In this document: positions 18,019 through 26,666 of the stretch, one piece after another
How positions within the stretch are numbered: the first letter of the stretch is position 1
How the letters are laid out: each line of letters starts with the position of its first letter
Origin: Bryobacterales bacterium
GTDB taxonomy: Bacteria > Acidobacteriota > Terriglobia > Bryobacterales > Bryobacteraceae
Assembly (NCBI GenBank): GCA_020847045.1
Contig: JADLCT010000014.1
Span: forward strand, 175,682-239,681
Direction of reading: 5' to 3'
DNA length: 64,000 bases
The notes under the pieces: model-generated
What the model was told of the DNA's origin: nothing
The model's database searches: none
What the model saw: only the letters and a program-made list of their open reading frames with translations
Position numbers and translations under genes: made by a program

Positions 18019-18702
18019 ATGAAACGATTCTGGGTTTTAGGGGCGTTGTCGGCCACCGTTCTGTGCGCGCAATCCAACGTGCGCGTCTTTTCCGCGGAGT
18101 TGTCCGCGCCGTTCGGAGCCGTTCCGGGCAAGGTGGTCGTGCACGACGCGATGCTGACCTTTGTCGATAGTGAAAAACCGGAGTCGTCCTTCACCGTGGA
18201 CAAGGCCAATGTCCAGTCCATCACGCGCGTCAACGATTCGCTGGTGGTGCAGCTCAAGAAGGCCGTGAAGGACCGCGTGGGCGAATCGAACCGCCTCAGC
18301 CTGCGGCTTTCGGTGCCCAGCGAGTCCACCGTGGTGGAGCAGTGGCTGGAAAAGGGTGTGGCCACCGCCGCTCCCGCCGCGGCCGCGGCGGACGACGCCG
18401 CCACGGGTGGCGAGCGCTGGAGCTATCCCGCCCGCCGCAGCAAGCGCATCGGCGGCACGGACGGCACGCTCATCATCACGCCGGGGCGGGTGATTTTCGA
18501 ATCGTTGGACAAGGTGGAGGACACGCGCCGCTGGGAGATGCAGGAGATCAAGGAACTGAAGCGCAAGAACCCGTACCAGTTGGAGATCATCCCGTTCCGG
18601 GGCGAAAAGTATTCACTGAAGCTTTCCGGCTCCGGCATGGAGACGCAGCAGTACCGCGAACTGGTGGACCGCATCACGAAGGCCCGCTCGGCGCGGCCGT
18701 AG
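18019..18702 (+). CDS. Secreted protein of unknown function
   Basis: A 227-residue protein with a signal peptide (RFWVLGALSATVLCAQ) behind GAGGAG (about 18002-18008). I do not recognise the family. The N-terminal half is beta-rich, followed by an Ala-rich linker (about residues 114-128). The C-terminal half contains ERWSYPARRSKRIGGTDGTL and a LEIIPFRGEKYSLKLSGSGM stretch, which resembles PH/GRAM-like beta folds; that is only an impression. It follows the M28 peptidase gene by 25 nt and is probably cotranscribed with it. Confidence 0.65.
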   Translation: MKRFWVLGALSATVLCAQSNVRVFSAELSAPFGAVPGKVVVHDAMLTFVDSEKPESSFTVDKANVQSITRVNDSLVVQLKKAVKDRVGESNRLSLRLSVPSESTVVEQWLEKGVATAAPAAAAADDAATGGERWSYPARRSKRIGGTDGTLIITPGRVIFESLDKVEDTRRWEMQEIKELKRKNPYQLEIIPFRGEKYSLKLSGSGMETQQYRELVDRITKARSARP

Positions 18703-18710
18703 GAGTTCAC

Positions 18711-18738
18711 GGGGCCAGCTCGGAGGGGCTGGCCCTTT
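18711..18738. terminator. Bidirectional terminator between convergent genes
   Basis: GGGCCAGC (18712-18719) pairs perfectly with GCTGGCCC (18728-18735) across an 8-nt loop, followed by TTT. It lies exactly between the stop of the secreted protein gene and the stop of the convergent cpaF-like gene, and probably serves the plus strand best. Confidence 0.7.
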
Positions 18739-20179
18739 ACTGATTCACGTCCACGATTTCGTCGAACAGCCCATCCGGCAGCGTGATGCCATATTGGCGG
18801 ATCCGGGCCAGCAGGCGGGGCTCGCGCCACACGGCGCGAAACCGTCCCATCACTTTGCCCGCATCATCCACGCCCATCCTGTCGAAGGTGAAAATCTCCT
18901 GAATCCGCACCGCGTCCTCTTCGACGCCGGTCACCTCGGCCACCGAGATGATCTTGCGTGAGCCGTCCGACAGACGAGACACCTGAACCACCAGTTTGAT
19001 GGCGCTCGCCAGTTGATTGGTGACGACGCGCGTGGGCAGGTCCAGGTCGGCCATCAGCACCATCGCCTGCAAGCGCGAGAAGGCGTCCTTGGGCGAGTTG
19101 GCGTGCACGGTGGACATCGATCCCTCGACACCCGTATTCATCGCCTGGAGCATGTCCAGCGCCTCCGGGCCGCGGCACTCGCCGACGATGATTCTGTCCG
19201 GCCTCATGCGCAGCGCCGTCCGCACCAGTTGCCGCTGGTTGATGCCCCCCTGCTTGTTCAGGTTCGGCGGGCGCGTTTCGAACTTCACGACGTGCCGCTG
19301 TTGCAACTGCAACTCGGCCGTGTCCTCGATGGTGATGATCCGCTCCTCCTCGGGAATGAAGCGCGAAAGGGCATTCAGCGTTGTCGTCTTGCCGGAGCCC
19401 GTTCCACCGCTCACCAGCACGGTGCACTTGCACTGCACGCACGCCGCCAGGAACTGCAGCATGCTGCGCATCACGGTCTTGTTCGCCACCATCTCATCGG
19501 AGGTGATCACGTGGCGGCCGAACCGGCGAATGGACAGCGCCGGACCATCCAGGGACAACGGCGATATGATGGCGTTCACGCGCGAGCCGTCCAGCAGGCG
19601 CGCGTCCACAACCGGATTCGCCTCGTCCACGCGCCGCCCTACCTGGCTGACGATCTTTTCAATGATGTGCAGCAGGTGGTTGTTGTCCTTAAAGCGTACC
19701 GGCGTCAAGGACAGTTTTCCCGCCCGCTCGATATACACCTTGTCGTAGCCGTTCACCAGGATGTCGGAGATGGCGGGCTCCTTCAGAAGCGTCTCCAGCG
19801 GTCCCAGGCCGAGAACCTCGTCCAGCACCTCTTCGATGATCCTGTTCTGCTCGGCGGTGGTCATCGGAACGCGCTCGTCCTCGAGAAGACGCTCCACGAC
19901 GCGCCCGATCTCGCTCCGCACGCGTTCCTTGGGAATCGACGACACGCGGTCCAGGTTGATCACGCCGATCAGCTTGCGGTGAATCTCGCTTTTCAGCTCG
20001 AAGTAGCGGTCGGCCGCCCGCGACGAACCGCCAATGGTGGACGCCGTTCCCGGTGCCGTCGCCACGGCCGGAGCCTCGCGCGCGGGCGTTCCTTTCGGCT
20101 TCGCCGGCGCGGGGGCTGTCTTCGGCGAACCCAAACCGCCCGTGGGACGCGGCGGTACCATAGAATCGTTGCTGGCCAA
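18737..20179 (-). CDS. CpaF/TadA-type secretion ATPase
   Basis: A 480-residue cytosolic hexameric ATPase of the type II/IV secretion superfamily. After a Pro/Ala-rich N-terminus (about 1-50) come the N-terminal domain (HRKLIGVINLDRV), Walker A GGTGSGKTT, the Asp/His-box-like IITIEDTAELQL, Walker B region RIIVGECRGPEALDML and the STVHANSP segment. All ATPase motifs are intact. CpaF usually drives Flp/Tad pili together with TadB/TadC and a prepilin; none of these is nearby, so its partners must be encoded elsewhere. ATG at 20179. Confidence 0.93.
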   Translation of the reverse strand: MASNDSMVPPRPTGGLGSPKTAPAPAKPKGTPAREAPAVATAPGTASTIGGSSRAADRYFELKSEIHRKLIGVINLDRVSSIPKERVRSEIGRVVERLLEDERVPMTTAEQNRIIEEVLDEVLGLGPLETLLKEPAISDILVNGYDKVYIERAGKLSLTPVRFKDNNHLLHIIEKIVSQVGRRVDEANPVVDARLLDGSRVNAIISPLSLDGPALSIRRFGRHVITSDEMVANKTVMRSMLQFLAACVQCKCTVLVSGGTGSGKTTTLNALSRFIPEEERIITIEDTAELQLQQRHVVKFETRPPNLNKQGGINQRQLVRTALRMRPDRIIVGECRGPEALDMLQAMNTGVEGSMSTVHANSPKDAFSRLQAMVLMADLDLPTRVVTNQLASAIKLVVQVSRLSDGSRKIISVAEVTGVEEDAVRIQEIFTFDRMGVDDAGKVMGRFRAVWREPRLLARIRQYGITLPDGLFDEIVDVNQ

Positions 20180-20242
20180 CTTTGCTCCTCGCGTTACCTA
20201 TTCTAGACGCGCCGCGCGCTCGCCGCGCCGCCGTGGCAGCCT

Positions 20243-21034
20243 ATGAGCGCACCAGACGGCCCCCTCACGCTCCGTCCCATTGGACGGGTGGTGAACACCC
20301 TGGTCCGGCGCAAGGACATGCCCACCTTTGGCGTCCCTTCGCGCATTGAACTTCTGCCCGAGTTCGCCTCCGGGCTGCTCCACCTTGCCAAACATTCGCA
20401 CGTGTGGGTGCTCGGCTGGCTTGGCGGCGCCGCCCGCGATGTCTTGCAGGTGATTCCGCGCGGTCTCAAACCTTCGCCCGGCGAGGAGCCGGACCCGCGC
20501 AACCTCCATGGCGTATTTGCCGTCCGCTCTCCGGCGCGGCCCAATCCCATCGGCCTCACAGCCGCCGCGATCACCGCCATCGGACCTCATTTCGTCGACG
20601 TGGACCATCTCGATTTTCTGGACGGCACACCGGTTGTGGATCTCAAACCCTACTTCTCGACGCGCGACTGCCTGTTTGCCGCGCGCAGCGCCCAGGTGGG
20701 CCGGAACGCCTCCGTCGAAGCCGTCCGCCAGTCCGTTCTCGCGCAGGCGCTCGCTTTCTGCGGCGCCTCGACTCCGGATCTCGAACTGGCCGTCGATATC
20801 CTCACGCACTTCCGCTCCGAGGTGCTGGAATTTCGCGACCCCGCCGAATGGAGCATCGCCGTGCCCGCCACGCGCCACCAGATTTGCGACACGATGATGG
20901 GCGTGACGCGCGCCATGCCCGGCCGCGGGGAGATCCGCTTTCACGCGCGCGACGCCGTCCTGTTCGAGCATGATGGCTCACGCTATGAATATCAACTGCT
21001 GCCAGAAGGAGGCTTCCGGTTTTGGCCCCACTGA
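20243..21034 (+). CDS. TsaA/TrmO-family protein (tRNA m6t6A methyltransferase-like)
   Basis: The N-terminal ~140 residues have the TrmO beta-barrel marks: IGRVVNTLVRR at the start, an acidic/His-containing middle strand, and the SAM-binding VRSPARPNPIGLTAAAI. TrmO methylates N6-threonylcarbamoyladenosine at position 37 of certain tRNAs. The C-terminal ~110 residues (CGASTPDLELAVDILTHFRS to the end) do not match the E. coli C-terminal domain by eye and may be a lineage-specific extension. It is divergent from cpaF and overlaps the next gene by 13 nt. Confidence 0.8.
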   Translation: MSAPDGPLTLRPIGRVVNTLVRRKDMPTFGVPSRIELLPEFASGLLHLAKHSHVWVLGWLGGAARDVLQVIPRGLKPSPGEEPDPRNLHGVFAVRSPARPNPIGLTAAAITAIGPHFVDVDHLDFLDGTPVVDLKPYFSTRDCLFAARSAQVGRNASVEAVRQSVLAQALAFCGASTPDLELAVDILTHFRSEVLEFRDPAEWSIAVPATRHQICDTMMGVTRAMPGRGEIRFHARDAVLFEHDGSRYEYQLLPEGGFRFWPH

Positions 21035-22284
21035 CGCTCTCCCGCCGCGCCCTGCTGTCGGCGCCCGCCGCGTTGGCGCAAACCTCCGCTTCCATCCGGA
21101 GCGAGGTCTTCCTTCCATCGCCCGCTTCGGGCACGGCCGTCATGGCCTACGCTTTCTACACGCGCCCGAAGGGCCTGGAGATGCTTTCCATCGAGCAGCG
21201 CTGGACCCGTTCGGACACCGTGGACGCCGCCTTTTACCGGCGCTCGTCCGACAACGGCCGCACATGGTCCGCGCCGGAACCGCGCGTCACGGGCGAGAAG
21301 ACTCCGCGCGGCATGTTGCGCCGGCACCCGCGCGCCGGATTCGCCGATCCGCACACGGGCAGGTTCCTCGACTTCTGGACCGAAGGCGTGCTCCCCAACG
21401 ACGACCCGCTCGAAGGGCTCCGGCAGTGGAACATTTTCTACCGGATTTCGAGGGATGGCGGGCGTACCTTCGGCCCGCCGGTGCAAGTAATTCACACAGG
21501 CGGCGAGTTCAACGCCACGCATCCCATGCCCGGCGTCCACACGGGCCGCAACTGCATCATGACCGGCGACAACACGTGCGTCCCGCTCGCCGCGCCCGGC
21601 GGACGCCTGCTGCTTCCCGTGCAACTCAGCATCGCCGCGCCGGACGGCTCGCTCTACAATCCGGGCGGCGGCTACACCTGGACGGAGGCGGCGGTTCTGC
21701 ATGGCCGGTGGCGCAAGGACAGACTGGAATGGCGGCTGTCCTCGCGCGTCAGCGCCACGCCCGAGACCACCACGCGCGGGATGGTGGAGCCTACCCTCGC
21801 CTTTCTCGAAGGCGGCCGCCTGATGATGGTGCTGCGCGGATCCAATGACCACAAGCCCGAACTGCCCAGCTACAAGTGGATCTCCACATCGGACGATGGC
21901 GGCTTCACCTGGTCCTCGCCCGCGCCGTGGACCTACGACGACGGAGCGCACTTTTTTTCGCCCAGCGCCTGCTCACAACTGCTGAAACATTCTTCGGGAC
22001 GTTTGTTCTGGTTGGGCAACATCGCTGGAGAGAACCCGCACGGCAACCGGCCCCGCTACCCCTTCGTCATCGGCGAACTCGACCGCCGCTCAGGACTCCT
22101 GCGCCGCTCCACGGTCCGCACGGTGGACACGCTGCAGCCCGGCGAAAGTGACCAGCTCTCGCTCTCCAACTTTTATGCCCGCGAGGACCGCGCCACGCGG
22201 GAGATCTGCCTGCACATGACGCGCCTGTTCGCACTGCCTTCCGGCTGGCAGGGCGACGGGTTGCTCTACCGGATTCCCGTCTAA
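21022..22284 (+). CDS. Secreted sialidase/BNR-repeat-like protein
   Basis: A 420-residue protein with an Arg-Arg leader (SRRALLSAPAALAQT) and beta-propeller repeats of the sialidase type, including several Asp-box-like stretches (SSDNGRTWSAP, SRDGGRTFGPP, SDDGGFTWSSP). A family member could hydrolyse terminal sugars or only bind them. TTG at 21022 is the chosen start: AAGGAGG at 21006-21012 is 9 nt upstream, and there is no ATG before the leader. It overlaps the TrmO gene by 13 nt, which suggests coupling although the functions look unrelated. Confidence 0.8.
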   Translation: MAPLTLSRRALLSAPAALAQTSASIRSEVFLPSPASGTAVMAYAFYTRPKGLEMLSIEQRWTRSDTVDAAFYRRSSDNGRTWSAPEPRVTGEKTPRGMLRRHPRAGFADPHTGRFLDFWTEGVLPNDDPLEGLRQWNIFYRISRDGGRTFGPPVQVIHTGGEFNATHPMPGVHTGRNCIMTGDNTCVPLAAPGGRLLLPVQLSIAAPDGSLYNPGGGYTWTEAAVLHGRWRKDRLEWRLSSRVSATPETTTRGMVEPTLAFLEGGRLMMVLRGSNDHKPELPSYKWISTSDDGGFTWSSPAPWTYDDGAHFFSPSACSQLLKHSSGRLFWLGNIAGENPHGNRPRYPFVIGELDRRSGLLRRSTVRTVDTLQPGESDQLSLSNFYAREDRATREICLHMTRLFALPSGWQGDGLLYRIPV

Positions 22285-22359
22285 CGGCAGCCCCCGCCCG
22301 TTCCACGCGCTACCGCGCCGCCGGGCGCGCATACACTGGTGTCGGAAGGAGGCTTCCCC

Positions 22360-23628
22360 GTGAACGATCCCAAGGACACCACGCACGCCGCCACGCTCCG
22401 CGCCTCCACCGAGGTGCTCACGCGGGGCTTCGATCCGCGCCTTTCGCTGGGCACGGCGCGCCCAGCGGTGTTTCGCAGCTCCACCTATGTCTTCTCCAGC
22501 CCGGAAGCGGCCGAGCGGGCCTTCTCGGTCGCCTCGGGCCGCTCACGCGCCGCCGATGGGGAAAACGTCGAGCTCATTTACGCGCGGCTGAATCACCCCA
22601 ACGCCCAGATTGTCGAAGATCACCTGACGCCACTGGAATCCGGCGCCCGGGCCGCCGCCGTCTTCAACTCCGGGATGGCCGCCATCATGACCGCCATCAC
22701 CACGTTCGCGCTCCCCGGCGAGAGTATTGTCTACACCGTCCCCCTATATGGCGGGACACAGCACCTGATTCACCAGTTCCTGGAGCCATTCGGACTGCGA
22801 GGATTCCCGGTTCCCGCCGGCGACGAGGCGCAACTCGACGGCGCCATCCGCGCCGCGCCCAACCTCCGGATCGTCTTTCTGGAAACTCCGGCCAACCCGA
22901 CGCTGCTCATGACCGGCATCGCACGCGCCGTGGAAACCGCGCGGGAACTCCCCCATCGCGATGCGGACCGTCCGCCGCTGGTCTTCGTCGACAACACTTT
23001 TCTGGGGCCCGTGTTTCAGCATCCCCTGCTCCATGGGGCCGACCTGGTGCTCTATTCCGCCACCAAATACCTCTCCGGCTTCAGTGACCTGCTCGCCGGG
23101 GCCGTGCTGGCCCGTGACCCGGCGTTGATTGAGCAGGTCAAAGCCCGCCGCGTGATCTTCGGCAACATACTGCCCCCCGACGAATGCTGGATGCTCGATG
23201 GGCGCCTGCCCACGGTGACTCTCCGCATGAACCGCGCCAGCAAGAACGCGCAGCGCATCGCCGAACACGTGCGAACGCACCCGAGCATTGAACGCGTCCA
23301 TTACCCGTCGCTATTCGAGGACCCTGGCCAGATCCGCATCCGCGATGCGCAATGCGACTATCCCGGTGCGCTGCTCTCGTTGGAGCTGAAAGGCGGTAAG
23401 CCGGCGGCCTTTGATTTTCTCCGGCATCTGCGGATCGCCCGCGACGCGGTTTCGCTGGGTGGCGTGGAGACGCTGGTGTGCCATCCCAAGACGACGACGC
23501 ATTCTCCGCTCTCTGCCGCCGAACTCGCGCAAGCGGGCGTGGGAGATGGGCTGGTCCGAATTTCGGTGGGGATCGAGGATTGGCGGGATCTGCTGCGGGA
23601 TTTCGAGCAGGCGCTCAATAAGCTCTGA
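22360..23628 (+). CDS. Cys/Met metabolism PLP-dependent enzyme
   Basis: A 422-residue fold type I PLP enzyme of the cystathionine gamma-synthase/beta-lyase and methionine gamma-lyase group. The Schiff-base lysine is in YSATKYLSGFSD; the phosphate-binding and Tyr-containing segments (ALESGARAAAVFNSGMAAI-like, VPLYGGT) are present. GTG 22360 is chosen over the GTG at 22339 because AAGGAGG (22346-22352) is 7 nt upstream of it. The SD lies in the loop of a small GGAAG/CTTCC hairpin. Which reaction it catalyses cannot be decided from sequence by eye. Confidence 0.88.
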   Translation: MNDPKDTTHAATLRASTEVLTRGFDPRLSLGTARPAVFRSSTYVFSSPEAAERAFSVASGRSRAADGENVELIYARLNHPNAQIVEDHLTPLESGARAAAVFNSGMAAIMTAITTFALPGESIVYTVPLYGGTQHLIHQFLEPFGLRGFPVPAGDEAQLDGAIRAAPNLRIVFLETPANPTLLMTGIARAVETARELPHRDADRPPLVFVDNTFLGPVFQHPLLHGADLVLYSATKYLSGFSDLLAGAVLARDPALIEQVKARRVIFGNILPPDECWMLDGRLPTVTLRMNRASKNAQRIAEHVRTHPSIERVHYPSLFEDPGQIRIRDAQCDYPGALLSLELKGGKPAAFDFLRHLRIARDAVSLGGVETLVCHPKTTTHSPLSAAELAQAGVGDGLVRISVGIEDWRDLLRDFEQALNKL

Positions 23629-23637
23629 TGGCCGCCG

Positions 23638-23982
23638 CTAAGGCGCGTCGCTCTGGTGTGTCATCCGGCGCGGGTCAAATAAGTGCAGCGGCTTGAATGC
23701 CCGTTCGGTCCACTTCTGTCCCGGTTCGAACTCGATGCCCAGGAAATAGCCGATCTCGCGATAGACACAGTAGCGCACCTTGCCATCCAGGTCACCGCGT
23801 CCGTAGCGGATCCGGACCGCCGTTTGCAGAGGAATCGATAGATCCAGTTGCAGGCACGCGCCGGATTGCGAGATATCCTCCAGGTTGGCTACTGACCGGC
23901 GCTTACGGCCGGACTTGTCTTTCCATTCGACCTCAACGAGGTCTGCGCACAGGAGGCGTGTTTCGGTACGGCGCTCTTTCAT
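23638..23982 (-). CDS. PilZ-domain protein
   Basis: A 114-residue (or 120) single-domain protein. It has the PilZ layout: ERRTETRLLCADLVEVEW with the R-x-x-x-R-like start, then NLEDISQSGACLQLD corresponding to the D/N-x-S-x-x-G motif, and a RIRYGRGDLDGKVRYC strand. PilZ domains bind cyclic di-GMP, but the classical RxxxR motif is not perfectly matched, so binding is uncertain. The start is ambiguous: ATG 23982, or GTG at 23997 or 24000. It is convergent with the PLP enzyme gene (10 nt between). Confidence 0.75.
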   Translation of the reverse strand: MKERRTETRLLCADLVEVEWKDKSGRKRRSVANLEDISQSGACLQLDLSIPLQTAVRIRYGRGDLDGKVRYCVYREIGYFLGIEFEPGQKWTERAFKPLHLFDPRRMTHQSDAP

Positions 23983-24108
23983 AACAATCTCTGACACCAC
24001 ACATATCGTCAGCCTGACTGTCGAGGTTTAGTAAAACCCCTGTAGACGAAAATACCTTAGATTTACCGGGAGTACTAGCCCTGGGCCTGCCTTTCGTCAG
24101 TAACTTAC

Positions 24109-24855
24109 TCAGATGCGATTGAACTGAGCAACGGCCTTGCCGAGCGCCTTCAGCCGTTGGATCAGGGGCACCATCTTCGTTTCCCTCTCGTCGATCTCCT
24201 GGGCCCGCTTCAGCACCTCCATTGCGCGCGCCTGCGGAACCACCACAACGCCGTCCTCACCCGCGACGATCAAATCTCCAGGCGCCACCTCGACGCCGGC
24301 GCATGACACGGTGATGCCATTGGCCACCGTCGCCCAGCGTCCCACGGAGCTCGAAGGCACCACGCTGCGGGAATACACCGGCAGGCGTAAGGCGCGCACC
24401 TCGGATACGTCCCGCACGCCACCGTCGATTACGATGCCCGCCATGCCGCGCGCCTTGGCCGCCGTGCCCATCAGGCCGCCCAGGCCCGCCACGTCCAGGC
24501 CGTTTTCAATCACGATCACGCCCACCTCGCCCGCGGCCGCCGTATCGATCATCTCCACCGAGTGCTTTGCGCTCACCGTCGGCCCGGCGTTTTCAGGCGC
24601 CGCCTGGCGCAGCAGAGCGGTCCGCGCGCGACCGACGAATTTTCCTTCCACCCGGGGGCGCATATCGTGCGACATGAAGCCCCGCTTGCCGATGATCTGA
24701 TCCACCGCGTCGGCCACGCTGGCCACCGTCGTCTTGCTGAACCCGGCGATCAAGGGGTCCACGGGCGCGGAGGGCTTCTTCAGGGCCTGAAATCCATAGC
24801 CGGCCATCGCGGCCGACAGGACGAGGGCGGACATCACTACGTTCCGGCGTGTCAT
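24109..24855 (-). CDS. RraA-like/HMG aldolase-type protein with N-terminal membrane segment
   Basis: A 248-residue protein. The first ~25 residues (RRNVVMSALVLSAAMAGYGF) form a leader or membrane anchor. The rest has the RraA/HMG-CHA aldolase fold: GVIVIENG, GGLMGTAAKARGMAG followed by IDGGVRD (metal-binding Arg-Asp), and GDLIVAGEDGVVVVP. The metal-site motif suggests pyruvate aldolase or decarboxylase-type chemistry rather than RNase E inhibition. The export signal is odd because RraA-like proteins are normally cytosolic. Divergent from the membrane protein gene at 24888 (32 nt). Confidence 0.78.
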   Translation of the reverse strand: MTRRNVVMSALVLSAAMAGYGFQALKKPSAPVDPLIAGFSKTTVASVADAVDQIIGKRGFMSHDMRPRVEGKFVGRARTALLRQAAPENAGPTVSAKHSVEMIDTAAAGEVGVIVIENGLDVAGLGGLMGTAAKARGMAGIVIDGGVRDVSEVRALRLPVYSRSVVPSSSVGRWATVANGITVSCAGVEVAPGDLIVAGEDGVVVVPQARAMEVLKRAQEIDERETKMVPLIQRLKALGKAVAQFNRI

Positions 24856-24887
24856 AGCGCTGCAAACTCCTTACACTGAGTGAGGGA

Positions 24888-25649
24888 ATGTCATCGTCAT
24901 TGTATCGCGAGGGCGTGTGGGACACCCTGCGCGGCGAACTTGCGGGTGCGCCGGCAAGCGCCGGCGGCGCGGCGGGCATCCTCGCCTTTGTCCTCCTGTT
25001 CGCCGTGCTGGGCGTCTACTTCCCCTGGAAGCTGGGCTTCGACTTCATGGATCCGTTTCTCCAGGCCGTCTATGCCGGCTCGGCCCCTTTGTTCCAGTCG
25101 CGCATGACCATTGCCACGCTCAGCGAAGACAAGAACCGCCGCATGTTGGAAGGCTGGTGGGAGCCGCCCTGTCCGGCGCCGGAATTCCTGATGGGCAAGA
25201 TCGCCGCCACGGCGCTTGTGGGCGATTGCGGGGCGCTTGTGCTGTACGCCCTTTCCCTGGCCACGTTGACGCTGACGCATGGCAACGGCCGTTTGCTCAT
25301 TCCGGACGCCGGGTTCCTGGTCCCGCTGCTGTTTTCCGGCGCCGCCTTCAGCCTGTTCACGGCCCTGGCCGGCGCCGTGCTTGCCTTGCGTGTCCAGACA
25401 CCGTTGGAAGCCCGCCGCTCGATCCGCACGGCCTTCGCCGCTTGGCTGGCCGTGCTGCTGTTGCTCGGCCCGTATGCGCCCAGCCGTGTGAAGGGCGTGA
25501 TCTCCTCACTGTTTCTGCCTGAAACGCTACCCTGGACCGCGCTGGCGTTCTCGGCCGGTTGTGTCACCTTTTCCTACGCCATGTGGCGCTGGTGTCTCCA
25601 TCGCATCACCGCGGCACGCTTGAATGCGGCCCCGCTCACGATATCCTAA
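24888..25649 (+). CDS. Polytopic membrane protein of unknown function
   Basis: A 253-residue protein with about six hydrophobic segments (GILAFVLLFAVLGVYFPW, a middle pair around residues 105-150, AFSLFTALAGAVLAL, AAWLAVLLLLGPYAP and a last one near 218-238). I do not recognise the family; the layout would suit an ABC-type permease or a simple integral membrane protein. No ABC ATPase gene is adjacent. It precedes the GHMP kinase gene by 9 nt and is probably cotranscribed with it. Confidence 0.65.
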   Translation: MSSSLYREGVWDTLRGELAGAPASAGGAAGILAFVLLFAVLGVYFPWKLGFDFMDPFLQAVYAGSAPLFQSRMTIATLSEDKNRRMLEGWWEPPCPAPEFLMGKIAATALVGDCGALVLYALSLATLTLTHGNGRLLIPDAGFLVPLLFSGAAFSLFTALAGAVLALRVQTPLEARRSIRTAFAAWLAVLLLLGPYAPSRVKGVISSLFLPETLPWTALAFSAGCVTFSYAMWRWCLHRITAARLNAAPLTIS

Positions 25650-25658
25650 CTAGTTCGT

Positions 25659-26666
25659 ATGAAGCTCTCCGCGAAATCCCCTTGCCGTGTCGATCTGGCC
25701 GGCGGCACCCTCGACATCTGGCCTCTGTATCTGTACCATCCCGACGCCTGCACGGTGAACTTCGCCGTGGACCGGTACACGCATTGCACGCTGGAAACGC
25801 GCCGCGACAAGCAAATCATCCTCCGCTCGCGCGATCTGGCGCTGGAGGAGAGCTTTGCCTCGCTTCAGGCGCTCGCCGCGTCGAAGAAGCAAAAGCTGCC
25901 GCTGCTGGCCTGGCAGCTCCGCTACTGGGCTCCGGCCACGGGCATCTCCGTCGATACGAACTCGGAGGCTCCCGCCGGCGCCGGCATCAGCGGATCCTCG
26001 GCGTTGATGATCTCGATTGCGCACGCCTTCAACCGTCTGGCCGGTTCGCCGCACTCTACCGAGAAGCTGCGCGAAATCTGCCAGAACATCGAGTCGCAGG
26101 TGATCCGCGTTCCCACCGGTTCTCAGGACTACTATCCGGCCATGTATGGCGGCGTCAGCGTCATGGAGATGTCGCCTTCGGGGATCCGGCGGATCGAGAT
26201 TCCCGTGAACCACGACGAGTTCAACTCGCGCTTCGTGCTGGCCTACACCGGCGTTCCCCGCAACTCCGGCATCAACAACTGGGAGGTCATGAAGGCACAC
26301 ATCAACGGGGACAAGCAGGTGCACAAGAACTTCGAGCAGATCGCCGCCATCGCCATGGGTATGCGCCGCGCCCTGGAAAAACAGGATTGGACCGAGGCCG
26401 CGCGCCTTCTCCGCGAGGAGTGGTCGCACCGGCGCAAGAACTGCCCCACGATCACCACGCCGCTCATCGACCGCCTGATCGAGGTGACGCGCAAAGCCGG
26501 CGCGCGCGGCGCAAAGGTGTGTGGAGCCGGCGGCGGCGGGTGCGCCGTGTTCCTCGTCGAGCCCGACGCCAAGCAGCGCGTCAGCAGCCTCATCGCCGCC
26601 GAAGGCGCCGAGGTGCTCGACGTGAAGATCGCGCCCAAGGGTGTGCGGGTGAAGGTCGCGGCGTGA
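25659..26666 (+). CDS. GHMP-family sugar kinase
   Basis: A 335-residue small-molecule kinase of the galactokinase/mevalonate kinase superfamily. It shows the substrate-binding start (SPCRVDLAGGTLD), the ATP loop PAGAGISGSSAL (about residue 106-117), and motif 3 GAKVCGAGGGGCAVF near the end. The closest groups by pattern are the heptose-7-phosphate kinase (HddA-like) or L-fucokinase-type enzymes. No heptose biosynthesis genes are adjacent. Its stop overlaps the next start by 4 nt (GTGA). Confidence 0.85.
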   Translation: MKLSAKSPCRVDLAGGTLDIWPLYLYHPDACTVNFAVDRYTHCTLETRRDKQIILRSRDLALEESFASLQALAASKKQKLPLLAWQLRYWAPATGISVDTNSEAPAGAGISGSSALMISIAHAFNRLAGSPHSTEKLREICQNIESQVIRVPTGSQDYYPAMYGGVSVMEMSPSGIRRIEIPVNHDEFNSRFVLAYTGVPRNSGINNWEVMKAHINGDKQVHKNFEQIAAIAMGMRRALEKQDWTEAARLLREEWSHRRKNCPTITTPLIDRLIEVTRKAGARGAKVCGAGGGGCAVFLVEPDAKQRVSSLIAAEGAEVLDVKIAPKGVRVKVAA

